Source: Candidatus Saganbacteria bacterium
GTDB taxonomy: Bacteria; Margulisbacteria; WOR-1; JAPLLA01
Direction: 5' to 3'
DNA length: 45,268 nucleotides
Assembly: GCA_026387795.1 (NCBI GenBank)
Contig: JAPLLA010000051.1
Location: forward strand, 15,194-60,461
Shown: positions 8,650 through 18,238 of the stretch, one piece after another
Numbering within the stretch: the stretch's first letter is position 1
Layout of the letters: every line of letters starts with the position of its first letter
Translations under genes and position numbers: made by a program
The notes under the pieces: model-generated
Told to the model about the DNA's origin: nothing
The model's database searches: none
Seen by the model: the letters and a program-made list of their open reading frames with translations, nothing else

Positions 8650-9741
8650 ATGAAAAGAATTGCTTTCTTTGGTTTTAAAAATGCAATTGATTATTATCAA
8701 ATAGGGGGTACAGAAAATTATGTTAGGCGTATCGCTTTAAATCTTTCGGAAAGAGGAGAAGCCATTAGCTATATTATTTATGGGGCGAATCAATCTAAAA
8801 CAGTCATAGTAGGAGAGAACATTACTTTGAATTATTGTGTGTCTTTTGAGCAGGCGTTGAAAACAATTGAAGAACAAGGCTTTGATGATGTTGTTTGTGT
8901 TTATGTCCTACCTAAAAACAGGTTAAGGTTTTTTAGTTTTAGAAATAAATTAAAGGGTATAACGAAGTTTCATTTTATATTTTTTAATTGGCCAGATTTT
9001 ACAGTTAAAAGATGGATGTATTTAAATGAGGCGCGGCTTTTACCCTATAATGGCAAGCTTTTTTGTGTCTCAAAAAGGCTGTATGAATATGTTAGCCGAT
9101 GGGCTAAAAATGCGGTACTTCTATTGCCGCCTGTTCCCGAGGAATTCTTTTTAAAGCCAGAAGAAAAACCGGTTTCTTCTAAAATTAGGATTACGTTTCT
9201 TGGCAGAATAGATACAGGGAAAGGTATTGGAACTGTGATTGAGTTGTTTGATCAGCTTGCCAAGTCTGACAGGTTTCAATGCAATATTTATGGGATGCAT
9301 ATTAAGGATGATCCAAAAGCGCGAGCAATACATGAATGGTTGAGGAATCAAGATGTTATTCGATATGTTGAAGTTAATCGTGATGCATATACGCTTCAAA
9401 CCAATGCGTTTGTCGCCAATGTTTTGGAAAACACAGATATTTTTTTGCAGCCCTACGCAAAATTAAGTAGCACAATAGATACTCCCGTGTTAATCTTAGA
9501 AGCAATGGCTTCTCTTTGTCTAGTGATTACTAAGCCATTTGGGAATATTCCCGATATTTATGGGGGGAGCAATTACTTAATGTCTTGCGATAATTATGCT
9601 CGAGAAACACTCCGGTTAATTAAAAATATTTCTAAGGATGATTTGGTTGAAGAAAGAGATAGGCTTTATGATCGAAACCAAAAATTGGATTTCAAAGCAA
9701 CTTCAATCACAGAGAGATTTATCAATGCAATTAGTCAATAA
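8650..9741 (+). CDS. GT4 family glycosyltransferase
   Basis: A 363-residue GT-B protein with an AAGGGG-type ribosome site. It starts KRIAFFGFKNAIDYYQIGGTENYVRRIA, the acceptor-side glycine-rich loop. The donor domain begins at IRITFLGRIDTGKGIGTVIELF (residue about 179). PYAKLSSTIDTPVLILEAMASL holds the single clear glutamate of the EX7E region near residue 284. Its 3' end overlaps the next gene by 17 nt if that gene starts at 9725. The sugar and acceptor are unknown. Confidence 0.8.
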   Translation: MKRIAFFGFKNAIDYYQIGGTENYVRRIALNLSERGEAISYIIYGANQSKTVIVGENITLNYCVSFEQALKTIEEQGFDDVVCVYVLPKNRLRFFSFRNKLKGITKFHFIFFNWPDFTVKRWMYLNEARLLPYNGKLFCVSKRLYEYVSRWAKNAVLLLPPVPEEFFLKPEEKPVSSKIRITFLGRIDTGKGIGTVIELFDQLAKSDRFQCNIYGMHIKDDPKARAIHEWLRNQDVIRYVEVNRDAYTLQTNAFVANVLENTDIFLQPYAKLSSTIDTPVLILEAMASLCLVITKPFGNIPDIYGGSNYLMSCDNYARETLRLIKNISKDDLVEERDRLYDRNQKLDFKATSITERFINAISQ

Positions 9742-11089
9742 TGAAGATTTAACAGCTCAGTTTTTAAGGCAATTGTTTATCCGCCTTAATGACGCGAAGG
9801 TGGATTATTGTGTGCTTAGAAACTATGAGGATTTGCCGGAAAAGATTGGCAATGATATCGATTTATGGGTAAATAAAAACCAGCAAGACAGGTTTAAACA
9901 AGTTCTTGTAGATACGATGAATAATCTGGGGTGGGATTTGATCGCTTATTTTTTTAAGCTAAGAGCGATTGGTTCTGGTGATTACTTTATAAAAAAAGAA
10001 GATCCATCCTTGACGATATTGCATCTTGACCTTTGTTTTTATCATTGGAAGGGATTAGCGTTTTTTGATGAAAACGCTCCTCTAAATAAGACAGTAAAAA
10101 CAGAAAAAGGTTTTTATGTCCCATTGCCAGGGGTGGAGGCCAGTATTTTGCTCTTAAAAAGCCTAATTTATTCTGGTCATGTGCAGGAGAAATACAAAAA
10201 AAGGATAATCGATTTTTCAAATAAAGACCCAGACAGTTTTTTGTTGTCGATACAGAAACCTTTTGGTTGTCAAACAGCAAAGAGTATACTTGATTTGGCA
10301 AAAAGAGGGGATTGGCATAAGCTTGAAAAAAAAACAACGTTGTTGCGTTGGCAACTTATTGTTAGATCCCTTTGCAACGACAGCCTCGATCAAATAAAAA
10401 TATGGTGCATATACTTCTACGACCAGGTTAAAAAGTATTTTTTTCATAATCGAGGGATTTTTATAGTATTGTTGGGACCGGATGGGTCCGGCAAGTCTAC
10501 TATTTCCAGCGAACTAATAAAATCAGAGGTAAGAAGATTATTCCAAAATAAGTTGGCTTATCATGGTCATTTCCCTTTTTTACCAAGATTAAAGAAAATA
10601 ATGCCATTTATAAAGCATAAACACCACCAACAACAGCATCATGAGATTGGTTATTATGCATATCCTTTTCATCCACTACGGGCAATGGTTTATCCTCTTT
10701 ATTATGGGATCAATTACTTTATTGGCCATATTATGATTTGGCTGGAAAAGGCCAGGGGAGGTCTTGTGATATTTGATCGTTATTTTTACGATTATTATAT
10801 CCAAAGACAATATGACAAATGCCCAAGATGGTTTCTGGGAATCATCTCGAGACTTGTTCCCTTGCCCGATTTAATTATCTGTTTAGATAATGAGCCGGAA
10901 AAAATATTTGAGAGGAAACATGAGTTGTCAGTTGAAGAGATAGAAAGGCAGTTAAATGCATGTAGGGCCCTTACTAAAAACATGAAAAACACTATAATAG
11001 TCAACACAGCTGAAAGTTTGGAGCTGTCTGTCAATAAGATTCAGAAAAAAATATTGTCAATATTTATTATGCGACAAAAAAGAAGCTAA
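9725..11089 (+). CDS. Nucleotidyltransferase-fold / thymidylate-kinase-like P-loop fusion protein
   Basis: The frame opens at 9638, but the ATG at 9725 follows an AGAGAG ribosome site and gives a sensible 454-residue protein overlapping the previous gene by 17 nt. The N-terminal domain (about 1-230) contains VDYCVLRNYEDLPEKIGNDIDL, a nucleotidyltransferase-like fold with a D-x-D pair. The C-terminal domain has a perfect Walker A, GPDGSGKST at residues 251-259, and FDRYFYDYYIQ, which resembles the DRY segment of thymidylate kinases. A long central basic/His-rich stretch (KHKHHQQQHHE) is unusual. Such fusions are recurrent in surface-polysaccharide loci, but I know of no assigned reaction. A role in phosphorylating or nucleotidylating a sugar or a lipid precursor is inference. 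Confidence 0.65.
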   Translation: MQLVNNEDLTAQFLRQLFIRLNDAKVDYCVLRNYEDLPEKIGNDIDLWVNKNQQDRFKQVLVDTMNNLGWDLIAYFFKLRAIGSGDYFIKKEDPSLTILHLDLCFYHWKGLAFFDENAPLNKTVKTEKGFYVPLPGVEASILLLKSLIYSGHVQEKYKKRIIDFSNKDPDSFLLSIQKPFGCQTAKSILDLAKRGDWHKLEKKTTLLRWQLIVRSLCNDSLDQIKIWCIYFYDQVKKYFFHNRGIFIVLLGPDGSGKSTISSELIKSEVRRLFQNKLAYHGHFPFLPRLKKIMPFIKHKHHQQQHHEIGYYAYPFHPLRAMVYPLYYGINYFIGHIMIWLEKARGGLVIFDRYFYDYYIQRQYDKCPRWFLGIISRLVPLPDLIICLDNEPEKIFERKHELSVEEIERQLNACRALTKNMKNTIIVNTAESLELSVNKIQKKILSIFIMRQKRS

Positions 11090-11090
11090 A

Positions 11091-12287
11091 ATGAAAATTT
11101 TGTATGTTGTGCCTGCTTATGAGCCGGCTTGGGCTTTTGGTGGAGTAGTGACTGCATCTGTCGAGCTTTGCCGGGAAATTTCTAAACAAGGAGTTGACGT
11201 TACTGTCTATACCACAAATGCTGATGGTAAGGGCGGGAAACTTACTGTTCCTACTGGGAAAGAGAGTGTTTTAGGTGGAGTTAAAACGTATTATTTTCCA
11301 TACTATTCAGTTGGTGGAAATCCGTTTTATTCTCCTCAAATGGGTCAATATCTGATCGATAATCTTAATAAATATGATTTAATCCATGTTTCTGCAATAT
11401 GGCAACTAATTCAATTACAGGTATATAATGCTGCTATTAAAATGAATAAACCATATATTATTTCTCCTCACGGAAGTTTTTCCGTTTGGCCATGGCAACA
11501 AGGAAGATTAAAAAAAATGGTATATTGGCACCTCTTTTCTAAAAAGACAATAAGTGCTGCTAGTGCCATACACTTTACAGCTCAGGATGAAAGAACAGGG
11601 TCCTTTCTTTCGGTCCCATTATTAAAAAGTATCCCAAATATGATTGTTCCAAATGGTATTGAGATAAAAGCTCATGTAAAAGATCAAGATGTCAGGCAGA
11701 AACTTGGCATCTCTTCTGATAAATTGTTAATTCTATATGTGGGAAGACTCCATACCAAAAAAGGTCTGCATTTTATTGCGGAGGCAATCAATAAATTGGC
11801 GAACGACCGCATTGTGTTTTTGTTGGTTGGGCCAAAGGAAGACCAAAAATACTATGAATATTTGCTTCATTTAGCAGGTAAAGAAAAAGGACAAATAATT
11901 TGGCTAGATTCTGTTCCTCATGAAAAGGTCTGGAATTATTATTATGCAGCAGATCTTTTTGCCATGCCAAGTTATGATGAAAACTTTGGGTTGGTTGTGG
12001 TTGAGGCTATGTCTTGTGGTTTACCCGTCTTGATCAGTAAAAATGTAGCTATTTGGCAGGAAACATTATCTGGTGGAGGAGGATTCGTCGTAAATCAAAA
12101 TAGTGATGAAATTGCCCTGGTTTTAAAGCGTATCCTTGAAAATAGAGAGGTGCTAAAGAAAATGGCGGAAAAAGCAATATCAGTAGCACAAGATAATTTT
12201 AATATTCACCAAACGGTTTCTCTTATGATTAGAGCCTATGAGGATGTTTTAATGGGAAGAAGGAGTCGTGAATTGCAGTGGAAATAG
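11091..12287 (+). CDS. GT4 family glycosyltransferase
   Basis: A 398-residue GT-B enzyme. The N-terminal domain opens with ILYVVPAYEPAWAFGGVVTAS, the acceptor-side loop, and continues with IISPHGSFSVWPW. The donor domain has LLILYVGRLHTKKGLHFI (residue about 209-226), LLVGPKE, and SYDENFGLVVVEAMSCGLP near residue 296-314 with both EX7E glutamates. It is a canonical retaining glycosyltransferase of the GT4 family. The next gene starts within its last codons. Confidence 0.85.
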   Translation: MKILYVVPAYEPAWAFGGVVTASVELCREISKQGVDVTVYTTNADGKGGKLTVPTGKESVLGGVKTYYFPYYSVGGNPFYSPQMGQYLIDNLNKYDLIHVSAIWQLIQLQVYNAAIKMNKPYIISPHGSFSVWPWQQGRLKKMVYWHLFSKKTISAASAIHFTAQDERTGSFLSVPLLKSIPNMIVPNGIEIKAHVKDQDVRQKLGISSDKLLILYVGRLHTKKGLHFIAEAINKLANDRIVFLLVGPKEDQKYYEYLLHLAGKEKGQIIWLDSVPHEKVWNYYYAADLFAMPSYDENFGLVVVEAMSCGLPVLISKNVAIWQETLSGGGGFVVNQNSDEIALVLKRILENREVLKKMAEKAISVAQDNFNIHQTVSLMIRAYEDVLMGRRSRELQWK

Positions 12288-12994
12288 CTCCCAAATCACC
12301 CTATTTGCCAAAAAGTAAATTAACAAATATGATTTCTGCGATTAAGAGAAGGCTTGCTTATCGTATATGGAAAAAGATACTCGGGAAATATGGGGGTTTT
12401 AACAAGCGCTCTAGTTTTAAATTGTTAGAGGTGGGATGTGGCCCTGGTTATTTTCTGTTGTGTATGGAAAAGTGGTTTCCAAAATGCGATTTAGCTGCAG
12501 TGGACATAGATGAAGGGCTTGTTCAGTTCTCATCTAAAAGCTGTAAAAGAGCAAAAATTATTATGCATGATGGTCAAAGCATTCCATTTATGGATAACAC
12601 CTTTGATGTTGTTTGTTCCTTGCAGGTTATTGAACATATAAAAGATCCAGAATTGTTTTTTAGGGAAGCAAAAAGGGTTTTAAGGAAAAATGGACTTTTG
12701 CTTATTGCTACGCCCAACCCCTCGGGTATTCCTGCAAAAATATTAGGGAAAAAATGGCAGGGGCATAGATATGATCATATCTCTCTGAAGACTCCCTCAG
12801 AATGGAGGGAGATTATTAAAGGGGAAGGATTTAAAATGTTAAAAGATGGTAGTACTGGGTTAACAGGCTTTAGGATATTACAAAAACTTCCTTTTGCTCT
12901 TTTTAACTGGATTCCAATGGTTATATGGGGATTCTTTCCTTGGGATAAAGGAGAAAGCTATATGGCAGTTGCCCGAAAGATAAGTGATGAATAA
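12278..12994 (+). CDS. Class I SAM-dependent methyltransferase
   Basis: A 238-residue Rossmann-like methyltransferase starting with GTG, overlapping the preceding gene by 10 nt. Motif I is LLEVGCGPGYF (residues about 48-58), motif II AAVDID, and the post-II region is FDVVCSLQVIEHIKDP (about 109-124). This is the layout of small-molecule (Methyltransf_11/25) enzymes. In this locus it probably O-methylates or caps a sugar, or acts on a biosynthetic intermediate. A C-terminal hydrophobic segment (FALFNWIPMVIWGFFP) is compatible with a membrane-associated lipid-linked substrate. The substrate is not identifiable. Confidence 0.8.
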   Translation: MEIAPKSPYLPKSKLTNMISAIKRRLAYRIWKKILGKYGGFNKRSSFKLLEVGCGPGYFLLCMEKWFPKCDLAAVDIDEGLVQFSSKSCKRAKIIMHDGQSIPFMDNTFDVVCSLQVIEHIKDPELFFREAKRVLRKNGLLLIATPNPSGIPAKILGKKWQGHRYDHISLKTPSEWREIIKGEGFKMLKDGSTGLTGFRILQKLPFALFNWIPMVIWGFFPWDKGESYMAVARKISDE

Positions 12995-14135
12995 ATCTCC
13001 AAAAAACATTGTTATTGTTTGTCTAAAATATGCGCCTGGACTTTTTAAGGAATTTTGTCTGATAGGAGACGAAGTTCAAAGAAAATCGGTGGTAGTCAAT
13101 TATATTATTTCAGAAAAATATAAGGATATTGCTGGCTCAATGGGAATCAAAGCCAATTATTTGACCAGTTCCAGTAATTTATTGGAAACGATGTTTGAGC
13201 TGTTCTTGTTTCCGCTAAGAAAAATGGGATTGATTGATAAGTTTTTTAGGGATAATTGTCCGCATGTTATGTATTTGTATAATGCGCACCCAGTTAATAT
13301 TTTATTCATTAAACAAGCTAAAAAAATCTGTCCGAAGATTAAAATTGTCTATCATTTACATGAGCCATATGCTCCAGATAAGTCATTTTTTCGATTTTGG
13401 CAAAAAATGGTAATTATATTCCAGGAGGCATTGCAAAAAAAGACCGTAGCAATGTCTGATCATGTGGTAGTCCCATCGCCCAATGCGCAAAAATTGTTTT
13501 GTGATCATTACCTTGATTTTATTGGTTCATTGCACTTAGCTCCTTTATTGATCCCCGATAAACAGGTTAGAACAAGATCTAGGGATTATTTCTTAATGCT
13601 TGGTCACTTGTATCCGGATGGTAGGCTTGATAGTTTTATCGAAATTGTCAATTATTTGGCAGCAAAACAAATAGATATTAAGGTTAAGTTTGTAACTTCT
13701 AGTAGGATAAGCAGGGATGCCTTTGGCAAATTAAATGATGATGCAAAAAGAGTCTTAGAAATTGTTCAAAAAGATAGCTTGAGCGATGAAGAAATCAGTG
13801 AGTATATGGCCAATGCTTTTGCCCTTATTTGTTTGCATACAAGGGGAGCTCAAAGTGGTACTACCCCAGTTGCCTTTATGAATGGTACGCCGATTATTGC
13901 TAGAGATATCCCTATGTTTAATCAATTTATAAAAGATAAAATTAACGGCAAATTAGTGATGCCCAATGCAAAACCGGAGGATTGGTGTGAAGCTATCAAT
14001 TATGCAAAAAACAATATTGCCACACTATCCAAAAATTCTCGACAGTCGTATTTAGAAATATTTCACGAGAGTAAGTTGGGTGAATACTATCAATGGCTGT
14101 TGAATATTCTTGAAAATGAAAGCAGAGAGGATTAA
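12987..14135 (+). CDS. GT-B glycosyltransferase (GT4-like)
   Basis: GTG (12984) and ATG (12987) starts lie side by side and overlap the upstream stop; ATG is preferred, giving 382 residues. It has an N-terminal acceptor domain with IKIVYHLHEPYAPD, then a donor domain from YFLMLGHLYPDGRLDSFIEI. The C-terminal nucleotide-sugar site reads GAQSGTTPVAFMNGTPIIARD (about residues 290-310). The EX7E glutamate is replaced by a TPVAF version, so it is a divergent member. Position and fold make a glycan-assembly role likely; the sugar is unknown. Confidence 0.7.
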   Translation: MNKSPKNIVIVCLKYAPGLFKEFCLIGDEVQRKSVVVNYIISEKYKDIAGSMGIKANYLTSSSNLLETMFELFLFPLRKMGLIDKFFRDNCPHVMYLYNAHPVNILFIKQAKKICPKIKIVYHLHEPYAPDKSFFRFWQKMVIIFQEALQKKTVAMSDHVVVPSPNAQKLFCDHYLDFIGSLHLAPLLIPDKQVRTRSRDYFLMLGHLYPDGRLDSFIEIVNYLAAKQIDIKVKFVTSSRISRDAFGKLNDDAKRVLEIVQKDSLSDEEISEYMANAFALICLHTRGAQSGTTPVAFMNGTPIIARDIPMFNQFIKDKINGKLVMPNAKPEDWCEAINYAKNNIATLSKNSRQSYLEIFHESKLGEYYQWLLNILENESRED

Positions 14136-14138
14136 AAG

Positions 14139-15110
14139 ATGCGAATTCTTATAACTGGCGGAAGTGGTTTTATTGGTACTAATCTGGTAGAGAAGTTGTT
14201 GGATAAAGGAGAAGAAGTTTTATCCATTGATGTAAAACCGCCGAAAATTGATCGTCATCGTCAAATATATAAAATGGTTGATATTTGTGATTTTACTGCT
14301 TTGGTTACGACAATTAAGAGTTTTAAGCCGGAATATATTGTTCATTTGGCAGCACGAACTGATCTGGATGAAAAACACAATATTAATGCTTATGCTGCGA
14401 ATATTGTTGGTGTCGAAAATATGATCAAAGCAATAAAACAATGTGCTACGGTTAAAAGATGTATTTATACTTCAACTCAACTTGTGTGTAAGGTGGGATA
14501 TTATCCTAAAAGTGATGATGATTATTTGCCTAATACTGTGTATGGCAAAAGCAAAGTAATGACAGAAAGAATCGTTAAATCTAATAATGGGGGAGGAGTT
14601 GAGTGGGTGATAATTCGTCCCACAACTATTTGGGGGCCATGGACTAGCGCCCATTATCAACGGTTTTATCGATTGATCAAAAAAGGGTATTATTTTCATC
14701 TTGGGTTTAAAGAAAGGTTTAAGTCCTACGGTTATGTCGGGAATACTTGTTGCCAGATATTGAAAATATTAGAGTTGCCTGCTAACAAAGTTAATGGACA
14801 AACTTTTTATGTGGCTGATTACAAGCCAACATCTTTAAATCGATGGGATGAAGAAATTAGAAGACAATTTCATGCGTCAAAAATAAGGGCCATTCCCATT
14901 ATCTTGGCCTGGTTATTAGCGAAGATTGGGGATCTTATCTGCTTAATTGGTTTTCGGGAATTCCCATTTACCTCCTTTAGAATGAACAATATCATGACAG
15001 AATATGTTTTTGATCTGTCTAAGACAAAAAGCATTGTGCCGGAGCTGCCATATACGATGGAAGAAGGGGTTTGTGAAACAATTAAGTGGTTGGAGGGGTG
15101 TAATAGCTAA
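14139..15110 (+). CDS. NAD-dependent sugar epimerase/dehydratase (extended SDR)
   Basis: A 323-residue extended SDR. The Rossmann motif is ITGGSGFIG (residues 4-12), VDIxD sits at about 46, the HLAART stretch at about 68-73, and the catalytic YGKSK pair at about 136-140, with IRPTTIWGPW following. It should epimerise, dehydrate or reduce a nucleotide sugar for the polysaccharide. The exact reaction cannot be decided from motifs. Its TAA stop overlaps the start of the VanZ-family gene (TAATG), so the two are coupled. Confidence 0.8.
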   Translation: MRILITGGSGFIGTNLVEKLLDKGEEVLSIDVKPPKIDRHRQIYKMVDICDFTALVTTIKSFKPEYIVHLAARTDLDEKHNINAYAANIVGVENMIKAIKQCATVKRCIYTSTQLVCKVGYYPKSDDDYLPNTVYGKSKVMTERIVKSNNGGGVEWVIIRPTTIWGPWTSAHYQRFYRLIKKGYYFHLGFKERFKSYGYVGNTCCQILKILELPANKVNGQTFYVADYKPTSLNRWDEEIRRQFHASKIRAIPIILAWLLAKIGDLICLIGFREFPFTSFRMNNIMTEYVFDLSKTKSIVPELPYTMEEGVCETIKWLEGCNS

Positions 15111-15517
15111 TGGGCTTAAAGATGAATCAATTTAAACTTTTATTCTATCGAACCTTATTGGTTTTATGGGTCTTGGGCATATTTTATGTTTCATTCTCTT
15201 CTAACCCCACAAGGGATTTTCCTGCTTATAAAACGGTAGGGGCAGAGGTTCTCCATTTTACTGCGTTTTTTGTTTTGGTTTTTTTGTTTTATTTTTCCTT
15301 TCCTTTAAAAAGGGTGAAAGGGCTGGTAATGAGCTTTATTTTTTCTTTTACTGTTTCCGCATTAAAGGAATTCGGTCAATTATTTATTCCCAATAGAACT
15401 GCGGGATTAGAAGATTTAATGGTTGATATGGTAAGTATTCTTTTCGGAGTTTTGGTAATAGATTTAATAAATAAGGTTAAAATCGGATACTCCAATTTAA
15501 GAAAAGCATGGAATTAA
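15110..15517 (+). CDS. VanZ-family membrane protein
   Basis: A small 135-residue protein with four hydrophobic segments. It carries the VanZ-domain pattern: YVSFSSNPT after the first helix, HFTAFFVLVFLFYFSF in the second, and ALKEFGQLFIPNRTAGLEDLMVDMVSILFGVL near the C-terminus, where the E-x-x-Q and D-x-x-x-D residues are family hallmarks. VanZ domains occur with glycopeptide resistance and widely in polysaccharide loci; the molecular role is not settled. An alternative ATG lies at 15122. Confidence 0.8.
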   Translation: MGLKMNQFKLLFYRTLLVLWVLGIFYVSFSSNPTRDFPAYKTVGAEVLHFTAFFVLVFLFYFSFPLKRVKGLVMSFIFSFTVSALKEFGQLFIPNRTAGLEDLMVDMVSILFGVLVIDLINKVKIGYSNLRKAWN

Positions 15518-15584
15518 GGGATAGGAGCTTGTTTTGGATAGAGCCAAAGATGTCAAGACAAAACTTTTAGAAAAAAGCAGGAAA

Positions 15585-16814
15585 ATGAAACTTCTTATCC
15601 TTTCTCAGATTTTTTATCCCGAAATGATTTCTACTGGTCAAAATCTTACTGAGCTTGCAGAAGAACTAGTGAAGATGGGGGTGGATGTCAAAGCTTTATG
15701 TGGGCCGGTTACAATTATAAAGGAAACAGTCAAAATTCCCTCCAGAATTGAGTATAAGGGAATTAAGATTAGGAGGGTTTGGGGAACCCGTTTTCCTAAA
15801 TTGCATATTCTTGGCCGTATTCTTAATCAACTTACGTTTGCATTGTCGGTGTTTGTTACACTCTTATTGGACCGGTCGAAACGCCCAATCTTGGTGGTAA
15901 CCAACCCTCCTTTTTTGCCTTATTTTTGTGCGTTGCTTAGAAGCTTTAGGATTGGGAATGCGTATCTGTTTTTAGTGCATGATGTTTATCCGGAAACAGC
16001 GATTGGTCTTGGGCTGATGAAACAAAACAGCCTATTAGTTAGACTTTGGAACTATATGAATGCGCAGGTTTTAAAGTATGCGTCTATGATTGTTGTTATT
16101 GGGCGATGCATGCAGAATATTATAGAGGGGAAAGCGCAGAAAGCTGAAGTGGCAATCAAAGGCAAGGTAAAACTGATCCCGATCTGGAGTGATGACCGGA
16201 TCATTAAGCCTTTGCCTAAAGAAGGAAACATTTTTATTGAGAAATGGGGGCTTAAAGGCAAATTTATTGTTTTATATTCGGGGAATATGGGATGGTTTCA
16301 CGATATGGAAACAATTATGGAAGCAGCAAGTGTTTTAAAGGATAGGAGAGAAATTGCTTTTGTGTTTGTAGGTGAAGGAAAAAAGAAAAAATGGATGCAG
16401 CAATTTGTTGCAGAAAAGAAACTATCTAACTGTCAATTTTATGGGTATGTGGATAAGAAGGATTTACCGATACTTTTAACTGCTGCGGATGTGGGATTGG
16501 CCTCTTTGCTGGAGGGGCAGGAAGGATTATCTGTTCCTTCAAAAACACTAGGATTAATGGCTGCCGGGGTACCGGTTATTGCGATTGTCCCTAAAACCTC
16601 TGAAATTGCACAAATTGTTTCTGAAGAAGGATGTGGCAAAACTGTTTTTCCCGGAGATATTGATGGGTTGGTCCAAACAATTGAATGGGGCTATGAAAAT
16701 AAACTGGCTTTGGCCTTAATGGGAGAAAAAGGCAGAAAAGCTGTTGATAATAAGTATAATCTGCAAACTGCGGCGAAGGCATTTTATAATCTGATTGTTC
16801 ATCTCTCTGACTGA
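15585..16814 (+). CDS. GT4 glycosyltransferase (WbuB/WcaI-like)
   Basis: The frame is open from a TTG at 15534, which has its own GGAG ribosome site. The ATG at 15585 begins the usual first strand MKLLILSQIFYPE and yields 409 residues; I prefer it, with moderate certainty. The motifs VVTNPPFLPY and FLVHDVYPETAI are typical of the WbuB/WcaI branch. FIVLYSGNMGWFHDMETIMEAA opens the donor domain. VPSKTLGLMAAGVPVIA replaces the strict EX7E motif, as usual in this branch. It probably adds FucNAc or a similar sugar to the lipid-linked oligosaccharide, which would fit the 4,6-dehydratase upstream; this is inference. Confidence 0.8.
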   Translation: MKLLILSQIFYPEMISTGQNLTELAEELVKMGVDVKALCGPVTIIKETVKIPSRIEYKGIKIRRVWGTRFPKLHILGRILNQLTFALSVFVTLLLDRSKRPILVVTNPPFLPYFCALLRSFRIGNAYLFLVHDVYPETAIGLGLMKQNSLLVRLWNYMNAQVLKYASMIVVIGRCMQNIIEGKAQKAEVAIKGKVKLIPIWSDDRIIKPLPKEGNIFIEKWGLKGKFIVLYSGNMGWFHDMETIMEAASVLKDRREIAFVFVGEGKKKKWMQQFVAEKKLSNCQFYGYVDKKDLPILLTAADVGLASLLEGQEGLSVPSKTLGLMAAGVPVIAIVPKTSEIAQIVSEEGCGKTVFPGDIDGLVQTIEWGYENKLALALMGEKGRKAVDNKYNLQTAAKAFYNLIVHLSD

Positions 16815-16851
16815 GCAATAAACACGCTTGTTCGTATTGATTTGTCAAATA

Positions 16852-16860
16852 TGTTATAAT
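16852..16860 (+). promoter_or_regulatory. Extended -10 promoter for the polyprenyl sugar-phosphotransferase
   Basis: A perfect extended -10 element (TG-T-TATAAT) ends 14 nt before the ATG at 16875. I see no good -35 at the right distance. There is no Shine-Dalgarno sequence between it and the ATG, so the mRNA would have a leader of only about 7 nt. Confidence 0.55.
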
Positions 16861-16874
16861 TTCGCACAAGTATT

Positions 16875-18233
16875 ATGTCTGTAATTTTTGTCTTTATAAG
16901 AGTATTTTTTGATGTGATTGCAATTGGGGGCTCTTTTATCCTTGTCCAGATGGTAAAGGGGACACAGGATCCCTTTTCAATGCTGATTGCTAACAACTGG
17001 GATTGGCTAATATTTGTTATTTTTCTTTATCCGTTTATTTTTTACCTCTTTGGCCTTTACCGATCACGGAAGGGCTTCTTGATTGAGGTAGATGAACTGG
17101 TAGAAGTGTTTCTGGCTGTTATTGTGGCGTGGGCTGTTTCTGTTGTGGGTACGTTTCTTCTTGGCCAATACACTGAATATCGTGGGAGCATGCTTTTAGC
17201 TTTACCCATCCGCTTTATAATGATTATTTTTTGCCGTGAAGTTATCCTTACAGTGGAACTTTGGCTTAGAAAAAAAGGATTTGGAGCAGAAAGAGCGGTG
17301 ATTATTGGAACCGGAGATTTAGCTCAATCTTTTGGAAAAAAAATTAGCAATAATCCCGCTTATGGCATAAAATTATTGGGGTTTATTTCTAACGTGGATT
17401 CTGATGGAGCAGTTTTAGGAAAAGTGTCCGATTTGGATAGACTTATAGCTCAATACCAGGTCCAATCAGTGTATGTTACAGGTGAAACTTTAAGCAGGGA
17501 AGATTTAGCTGGATTAGCCTCTGTTTGTGATACAAAGAATGTGGAACTTAAGATGCACCCCGATGTTTTTGCAATTCTAACTACAGTTCCGCTTTTAGGT
17601 AATATAGATGGTCAACCCATGGTTAGCTTAAAACAATCGCCGCTTAATCGGGGAAGTAGGATCTTAAAAAGGACCTTTGATATTTGTTTATCTGTTTTTG
17701 GAATTATTGTTTTTTCTATCCCGATGGTCTTAATTGCATGCTTGATCCGAATGACTTCCCCTGGAGGGGCTGCAATCTATAAACAGGAAAGAGTGGGGCG
17801 GAAGGGAATAGTTTTTGACCTTTATAAATTTAGGACAATGATACCGGATGCAGAAAAGGCGACTGGTCCAGTCTTAGCGACTGCAGATGATCCAAGAAAA
17901 ACACTTTTGGGTAAGGTGCTTAGAAAAACAAACTTGGACGAATTGCCCCAGCTTTTTAATATTCTAAAAGGGGACATGAGTTTTGTTGGACCGAGACCCG
18001 AAAGGCCCGTATTTGTGGAAGAATTTAAACAAGTAATTCCGCAATATATGGAGAGGCATAAAATTCGCTCTGGGCTTGCAGGATGGGCGCAGCTTCATGG
18101 GGGATACAATCTTCCGGCAGAAGATAAAATTAAATATGATCTTTACTATATTGAGAACTGGTCTTTCTTGCTGGATATTAAGATTATTCTCAAATACATT
18201 CAGATTGCTTTTACCGGGCAAAGGGAAAATTAA
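16875..18233 (+). CDS. Undecaprenyl-phosphate sugar-phosphotransferase (WbaP/WcaJ family)
   Basis: A 452-residue initiating enzyme of polysaccharide synthesis. Four N-terminal membrane helices (about residues 1-120) are followed by a Rossmann-like CoA-binding-type domain (AVIIGTGDLAQSF, about 136). A fifth membrane helix lies near 270. The catalytic PF02397 domain contains GPxxxYKQERVG, DLYKFRTM, TNLDELPQLFNILKGDMSFVG and the PRPERP motif. It moves a sugar 1-phosphate from a UDP-sugar to undecaprenyl phosphate at the inner membrane, giving the lipid anchor on which the glycosyltransferases build. It has its own promoter but no ribosome-binding site. Length and motifs are complete. Confidence 0.92.
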   Translation: MSVIFVFIRVFFDVIAIGGSFILVQMVKGTQDPFSMLIANNWDWLIFVIFLYPFIFYLFGLYRSRKGFLIEVDELVEVFLAVIVAWAVSVVGTFLLGQYTEYRGSMLLALPIRFIMIIFCREVILTVELWLRKKGFGAERAVIIGTGDLAQSFGKKISNNPAYGIKLLGFISNVDSDGAVLGKVSDLDRLIAQYQVQSVYVTGETLSREDLAGLASVCDTKNVELKMHPDVFAILTTVPLLGNIDGQPMVSLKQSPLNRGSRILKRTFDICLSVFGIIVFSIPMVLIACLIRMTSPGGAAIYKQERVGRKGIVFDLYKFRTMIPDAEKATGPVLATADDPRKTLLGKVLRKTNLDELPQLFNILKGDMSFVGPRPERPVFVEEFKQVIPQYMERHKIRSGLAGWAQLHGGYNLPAEDKIKYDLYYIENWSFLLDIKIILKYIQIAFTGQREN

Positions 18234-18238
18234 TTTTC

